Assembly: GCA_023212695.1 (NCBI GenBank)
Contig: JALCCG010000010.1
Span: 110,420 to 174,419, forward strand
Reading direction: 5' to 3'
Length of the DNA: 64,000 nt
Source of the DNA: Sporisorium sorghi
Lineage: Eukaryota > Basidiomycota > Ustilaginomycetes > Ustilaginales > Ustilaginaceae
The notes under the pieces were generated by a model, which saw nothing but the letters and a program-made list of their open reading frames with translations, made no database searches and was not told where the DNA came from. Positions within the stretch are counted from its first letter, which is position 1. Every line of letters starts with the position of its first letter. Both the position numbers and the translations under genes were made by a program. This document shows, one piece after another, positions 60,846 through 64,000 of this stretch.

Positions 60846-62041
60846 ATGTCCACGAGACCGGATGCAGTGACGCCGTTTGCGCTGGGCACGCCGCTGTTCA
60901 ACAAACTCGCGGGCAAGCGCGTGGTGCTGGCGAGCTCGAGTCCGCGCCGCAAGGACATCTTGGCGTCCGTGGTAAGTTGTAGGCAAACGCTATCGTGGCA
61001 AAGTCGAAGCTGGAGATGCTGACAGGGCTTTGCTGATTGTGGTGGACAGGGTCTTGTGCCGGAGATTGTGCCGAGCACGTTTGAGGAGAACCTGCCCAAG
61101 AGCGAGTTCACCGGCGAAGCGGTCTACGAGTACCCCGTGCAGACCGGGTCGAAGAAGGTCAGTAGCCCGACATCATTATGAATTCTCGAGTCGAAACGTC
61201 TCCTCATCTGACCTGTGCTCGATTGCCGTCTTCTGGTTGCTGTGCAGGCGCTCGAAGTGTACCAACGATTGGTGGTAAGTTGGCATCGTCTCCCAGAGCA
61301 AGGTTCTCAAGCTGAAGGGGACTGATAAAATGCTTTGTTGATCGCGAACAACAGACAGAGAACCCGGAAGACCCACCAGACTTTGTCATCTCCGCCGACA
61401 CCGTCGTGGTCAAGGACGAAGTGATTATGGAGAAGCCCAAGGACCAGCAAGACAATCTGCGCATGTTGGCGGATCTCAATGGCAGCTCTGTAAGTTTGCG
61501 CAACCTGCCCCCCCTTTGACGCTCCCGGGCCACAAGCGTACTAACTTGCTCATGTTTGTGTGTTGTCTGCTTGGTAGTGCGAGGTCGTGACAGGCGTGAC
61601 GGTGATCTGGCCGGTGATTGAGGCGCCAGGCTTCCAAATCCGGTATGTGTTCCTGCGCTGCCGCAGTGAGGATCGCTCTTGGGCTGTGAACTCTAACCCT
61701 TCTTCTGTGCGCTAGATCGCTGTGCGAGAAAACAATCGTGCACTTCGCAGATAACCCCTACTACATGCTCAAAGCCTACGTCGACTCGCAGGAGGGCATC
61801 GACCGCGCCGGCGGCTTCGCCATTCAGGTAAGCACCCACCACCATTCAGCATACGACTTGCCTCACCGGAAACCTGACTTGAAACTGTGTTGGCGTTGAA
61901 CAGGGCCGCGGCTCACTGCTGGTGCGCGCGATCGAGGGCGACTACAACAACGTCGTCGGGTTCCCCCTGTACGCGTTCAGCGCGTATCTGCACGACCTGC
62001 TCGAACACGACGAGCTGGATATGGTCGAGGACGAGGATTGA
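60846..62041 (+). CDS. Maf-family nucleotide pyrophosphatase (ASMTL/Maf-like), seven exons
   Basis: join(60846..60971, 61050..61157, 61248..61274, 61355..61489, 61578..61642, 61716..61827, 61904..62041), 236 aa. Introns are 73-90 bp with GTAAGT, GTCAGT, GTAAGT, GTAAGT, GTATGT and GTAAGC donors and AG acceptors; phases agree throughout. Maf proteins hydrolyse non-canonical or modified nucleoside triphosphates (dTTP/UTP type) to monophosphates. Seen: the N-terminal loop KRVVLASSSPRRKDILASV, GLVPEIVPSTFEENLPKSEF, FVISADTVVVKDEVIMEKPKDQQDNLRMLADLNGSSCEVVTGVTV with the catalytic-type aspartate, YVDSQEGIDRAGGFAIQGRGSLLVRAIEGDYNNVVGFPLYAF. Exon 3 is a 27-nt microexon (9 codons). Length equals a single Maf domain, so it is not an ASMTL-type fusion. 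Confidence 0.92.
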
Positions 62042-62339
62042 GAGCGGAGGGTTGTCCCTGCACGCTCTGCTCAAACAAAGAGAAAGCTGCGCCACCGATC
62101 ACACAGTGTGCCATAGATTTTGACGAGCACTGTTGACTGTGAGGGGCAGCGGGTATGGGGCGTCATGTTCCTGCATCAGGTGGCTTTGCTTGAGCATCTC
62201 TGCGTTGTTTCTACTGCTGCGAATGTCGTCCGATGCATCACAGGCGCGCACACACAGCGGTTCTCGATCAAGCAAGCGAAGTTAATATTCGGGCGCGACA
62301 TTCGCTAGAGCCTATATCGCTGAACAAGCAATTCGGTGT

Positions 62340-62866
62340 TTACGAAGACTGGCGCTTCTTGCCCTGTTGTTCCATCGCAAACGTTAAACGAGTATGGCCA
62401 GAAGGTCAGCGCTGATTCGAAAAGCAAGTTTGACCGCCATCAGTGTTTGTGAGTGTGCGGAGGGAAGGAAACTTACGACAGCCATGTTGTAGAAGCCGAC
62501 GGTGGTGCCGTACATGCCGACGCCAAAGAGGGTCATGAAGAGGCCCATGTAGAGCTTGGAGCGGGGCAGGCGCTGGAAGACGGGGCGCGGGTCGGCCTGC
62601 AGCGCGCGCTGGCGCTCGGGCACGGTGTTCCTGTTTCCAAAGCGAAGCGGGAGGGTATGGTCAAAAGGTCATCGTCAGTCATCGTGCTCCTTCTTTATCA
62701 TGAACATCCTGCGTTGCGACCTCGAACAGCTGGGACGGTCCGGCCAGGGCCTTTCAGCTACGTGGGGCAGCCCGACGTCCAAGAGCCGTGCAAATCGGTG
62801 TGGATTATGGTCGCAACGAGCGATGCTGGCGATGGATGCTCACTTGCGGTAAACGAGGGCGTCCAT
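62340..62866 (-). CDS. COX7: Cytochrome c oxidase subunit VIIa (COX7-like), three exons, 66 aa
   Basis: complement(join(62340..62363, 62477..62630, 62844..62866)). ATG at 62866-62864. Exons are 23, 154 and 24 nt; introns of 213 and 113 bp have GTGAGC and GTAAGT donors and CAG acceptors. The spliced product begins MDALVYRKNTVPERQRAL, continues VFQRLPRSKLYMGLFMTLFGVGMYGTTVGFYNMAV and ends GKKRQSS. A basic N-terminus, a PRSxLY start to the single membrane span, Asn near its end and a short Gly-Lys-Lys tail match yeast Cox7 of the mitochondrial respiratory complex IV. It would be a single-span inner-membrane subunit. Without splicing only the middle exon is open, so ORF scans miss the gene. Identification rests on short motifs; a related small inner-membrane protein is possible. 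It is convergent with the Maf gene (298 bp, nothing seen between). Confidence 0.82.
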
Positions 62867-63925
62867 TGTGTGTGTGATGCGAGTGTGAATGTGAGAGACA
62901 ACGATGGTGGAGATCAAGCAAAGAAAAGGCGTTGATGGTGACCAAATTGCCAAAATCCCAGAACTGGCAACGCTGCTGCAATAAATCGCAAAGCCTTTCG
63001 CTTCCGAATTTCAACTCGAGAGAGGGTCAAGCCGGAAGAAGACTGCGCGCGCTACACACGCTCACTCGTGCGATACAAAATCCCAAATCCAGTCCAGTTG
63101 TTGCTTTTCACTCGACGTAACATATATACGATTTTTCCGAGGCGGCAACTCTTTCACTCCCATGACGTTCTTCACAACAGGAAAGAACGTCCTCGCTTTA
63201 CAAGGCGATCACGCAGCTCCGTTCCGTCGATCGTGCGCGAGGTCAACGGTGCTCCGAACGGACACTCACTCCTGACGGCGGAAAGAGGCTGCATCGATGC
63301 AAAATGCTGCATCTTGACGTCTCTCTTCGGCTTTCTCTTGCGCGCTTCTGTTTGTGGTGTCTGCTTCTAATCCTGTGAGCTAAGGTTGTGTCAGGGTCGC
63401 TGTTGCAGAAGCGCAGGCAGCAGCACCCTAGAAACTTTGAGCACTTCGAGTTGTAAACGGACCGAACAGCCGGGCGATCTTTACACAATTGGTGATGACC
63501 ATTCATGATGAGAAAAGCCTTTTGTGGGAGAAGCAGAGGCGATTGTCAGCCTTCAGATCTCATCACGGGCCCTCCGCAAAATGCCAAAGCGAGCGAACCT
63601 CGAGGTTGAGGAAAGGTAAGGAAACAAACAAAAAGAAAAGGCGGGGTTGAAAGGCAAAATCGAGCAGAGCAGCTGATGCACGTCGCAAGATCGCGACCCT
63701 GTCGAGCACAAGAAAAATGCTGCGGGCTGTGCCGTTCTGTGGCTCTGCTGTGGCGCACCGAAGGCTTCCATGATTCATTTTCATTCGAGCTTTGAGCGCG
63801 CGCCCCAAGCAACACCGCAGCCCAGTCGCTCGCTTGTGTGTGCCGTTCTTATGCAACCGAAGAAAATCATGATGCAAAACACTCGTCAAGAAAAGAAGAG
63901 ACGTTTTGTTCTGCCTCGCTTGAGT

Positions 63926-64000
<75 letters not shown>
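62867..64000. other. Region upstream of COX7 to window end, no gene seen
   Basis: 1.13 kb. The first part must hold the COX7 promoter (a short GT run lies directly before the ATG). No ORF here has a domain-like sequence. It ends in the T-run starting at 63927. Confidence 0.6.
63927..64000. repeat. Poly(dT) tract of at least 74 nt at the window end
   Basis: Uninterrupted T from 63927 to the last base; its true length is unknown. It may be a LINE or retroposed tail on the minus strand whose body lies outside, a long simple repeat, or an assembly artefact. Confidence 0.85.

Noticed and set aside
1..64000. CRISPR arrays, phage or bacterial defence systems, biosynthetic gene clusters
   Set aside because: None seen; repeats are eukaryotic microsatellites and homopolymers, and the genes are unlinked fungal housekeeping functions.

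Overview
The window is nuclear DNA of a basidiomycete fungus, most probably an Ustilaginales smut or related yeast. The genes are long, GC-rich and mostly intronless, and the few introns are short (73-213 bp) with GTRAGN/AG ends. The products are eukaryotic (GINS, SRP68, UTP12, PSY2, CDC50, SRP/Golgi/lipid genes). Many proteins carry long Ser/Ala/Gln-rich disordered tails of the kind seen in smut proteomes. Species assignment is inference; no marker gene such as rDNA is present.

Layout. (1) 3-3338: 3' part of a large disordered protein of unknown function, running off the left edge. (2) 3508-10333: TBC Rab-GAP (-) and CDC50/LEM3 flippase subunit (+), divergent across a 1.6-kb spacer holding A44 and T35 tracts. 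(3) 10525-14011: two tandem minus-strand enzymes, a DLH-like/SnoaL-like protein and a 4-coumarate-CoA-ligase-like acyl-CoA synthetase. (4) 16652-24484: a 2610-aa BEM2-like PH/RasGEF-N/PH/RhoGAP protein. (5) 24634-29268: PSF2 (GINS), a TVP38/VTT membrane protein and an inositol-type sugar transporter. (6) about 30056-36584: an apparently intact non-LTR (LINE) retrotransposon on the minus strand with A26 tail, ORF2 (endonuclease, RT, zinc finger) and ORF1 (zinc knuckles). It lies directly downstream of an intron-containing tRNA-Arg(UCU). (7) 36920-39577: SRP68. (8) 41522-44087: betaine-lipid synthase BTA1 (two exons). (9) 44587-50092: 2OG-Fe(II) dioxygenase, KRE2/MNT1-type mannosyltransferase, and a C2H2 zinc-finger protein with a SUMO-interaction-like motif. 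(10) 50310-58384: UTP12/DIP2 (-) and PSY2/SMEK (+), divergent. (11) 58769-62866: three intron-rich small genes that I assembled by splice-site reading: peroxisomal D-amino-acid oxidase (6 exons), Maf-type nucleotide pyrophosphatase (7 exons) and a 66-aa COX7-like cytochrome oxidase subunit (3 exons). The window ends inside a poly-T run of at least 74 nt.

The genes are mainly unlinked housekeeping functions: secretion and membranes (SRP68, CDC50, TVP38, TBC, mannosyltransferase, BTA1), nucleus (PSF2, UTP12, PSY2), polarity (BEM2-like), mitochondrion and peroxisome (COX7, DAO). I see no biosynthetic cluster, CRISPR array, defence island or prokaryotic operon. The most unusual element is the LINE and tRNA pair: overlapping ORF1/ORF2 start-stop, a tRNA immediately upstream, a 14-nt repeat shared by the tRNA intron and the opposite flank, and repeats in the 3' UTR.
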